From the NCBI GenBank assembly GCA_031262265.1, contig JAISIB010000147.1, positions 1 to 6,693 of the forward strand: a stretch of 6,693 nucleotides of DNA, given 5' to 3'. The notes beneath the pieces were generated by a model. The model saw only the letters and a program-made list of their open reading frames with translations. It had not been told where the DNA came from and ran no database searches. Source of the stretch: Prevotellaceae bacterium (lineage in GTDB: Bacteria; Bacteroidota; Bacteroidia; Bacteroidales; Bacteroidaceae). Positions 6,473-6,693 of this stretch are shown here, piece after piece (within the stretch, counting starts at the first letter, position 1; every line of letters starts with the position of its first letter). Both the position numbers and the translations under genes were made by a program.

Positions 6473-6693
6473 ATGTCAAAACTGAGATTTAGAGTAGTAG
6501 AAACTGCTTTTAAGAAAAAGGCAATGGAAGTGCCGACGCCGGCTGAACGCCCGTCGGAATACTTTGGTAAGTATGTCTTTAACCGTGCTAAAATGTTTAA
6601 GTATCTGCCGGGAAAAGTCTATGAGAAACTGATTGATGTTATCGACAACGGGTCGGTTCTCGACCGAAGCATCGCAGATGACGTGGCCGAAGG
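6473..6693 (+). CDS. glnN: Type III glutamine synthetase, N-terminal fragment (cut by right edge)
   Basis: Seventy-three codons are visible from the ATG at 6473. The opening MSKLRFRVVETAF, followed by PSEYFGKYVFNRAKMFKYLP (27-46) and SVLDRSIADDVAE (61-73), is the characteristic start of the Bacteroides GlnN family: a conserved YFG...VFN segment, then a helix leading to the region before the beta-grasp domain. These enzymes are about 700-730 residues, far longer than type I glutamine synthetase, and form large oligomers. The reaction is glutamate + ammonia + ATP to glutamine in the cytoplasm. The catalytic motifs lie beyond the window, so the call rests on the N-terminus alone. No strong Shine-Dalgarno precedes the ATG (ATCACAAGT), usual for the phylum. 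It is co-directional with the dapF-dapL-barrel genes, which use or regenerate glutamate. Confidence 0.85.
   Translation, partial: MSKLRFRVVETAFKKKAMEVPTPAERPSEYFGKYVFNRAKMFKYLPGKVYEKLIDVIDNGSVLDRSIADDVAE

Noticed and set aside
1..6693. CRISPR array, insertion sequence, tRNA or rRNA
   Set aside because: No regularly spaced direct repeats, transposase-like reading frame, terminal inverted repeats with target duplication, or tRNA cloverleaf pattern was seen in either strand.

Overview
The window looks like a Bacteroidales (Bacteroidota) chromosome. The evidence is an Oar-type TonB-dependent receptor with an N-terminal carboxypeptidase-regulatory-like domain, the DapL (LL-diaminopimelate aminotransferase) route to meso-diaminopimelate, the start of a type III glutamine synthetase, weak Shine-Dalgarno sites, and promoter matches to the Bacteroides consensus TTTG/TAnnTTTG. 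Base composition looks like the mid to high 40s percent GC by eye. The species cannot be named from this.

Layout. Bases 1-3099, minus strand: a TonB-dependent outer-membrane receptor, intact at its N-terminus and cut by the left edge before its C-terminus. Bases 3100-3503: a 404-base AT-rich divergent intergenic region with a promoter-like element for each flanking gene. Between them lies a large imperfect inverted repeat (3282-3356) and a weak hairpin followed by nine T residues (3389-3423). Bases 3504-6395, plus strand: dapF, dapL and a small outer-membrane beta-barrel protein, with gaps of 52 and 20 bases and no visible terminator, so probably one operon. From 6473, after a 77-base gap, glnN (type III glutamine synthetase) begins and runs off the right edge.

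How the genes work together. DapL converts tetrahydrodipicolinate and glutamate to LL-diaminopimelate, and DapF epimerises this to meso-diaminopimelate for peptidoglycan cross-linking and lysine synthesis. DapL takes its amino group from glutamate, and GlnN incorporates ammonia into glutamate to make glutamine, so the cluster joins cell-wall and lysine precursor synthesis to nitrogen assimilation. The barrel protein between them resembles the TorF/Gcw_chp putative porins. A role in passage of a nitrogen compound is suggested only by context.

The coding part is mostly ordinary core metabolism. The least explained elements are the structured 75-base inverted repeat in the divergent intergenic region and the function of the barrel protein.
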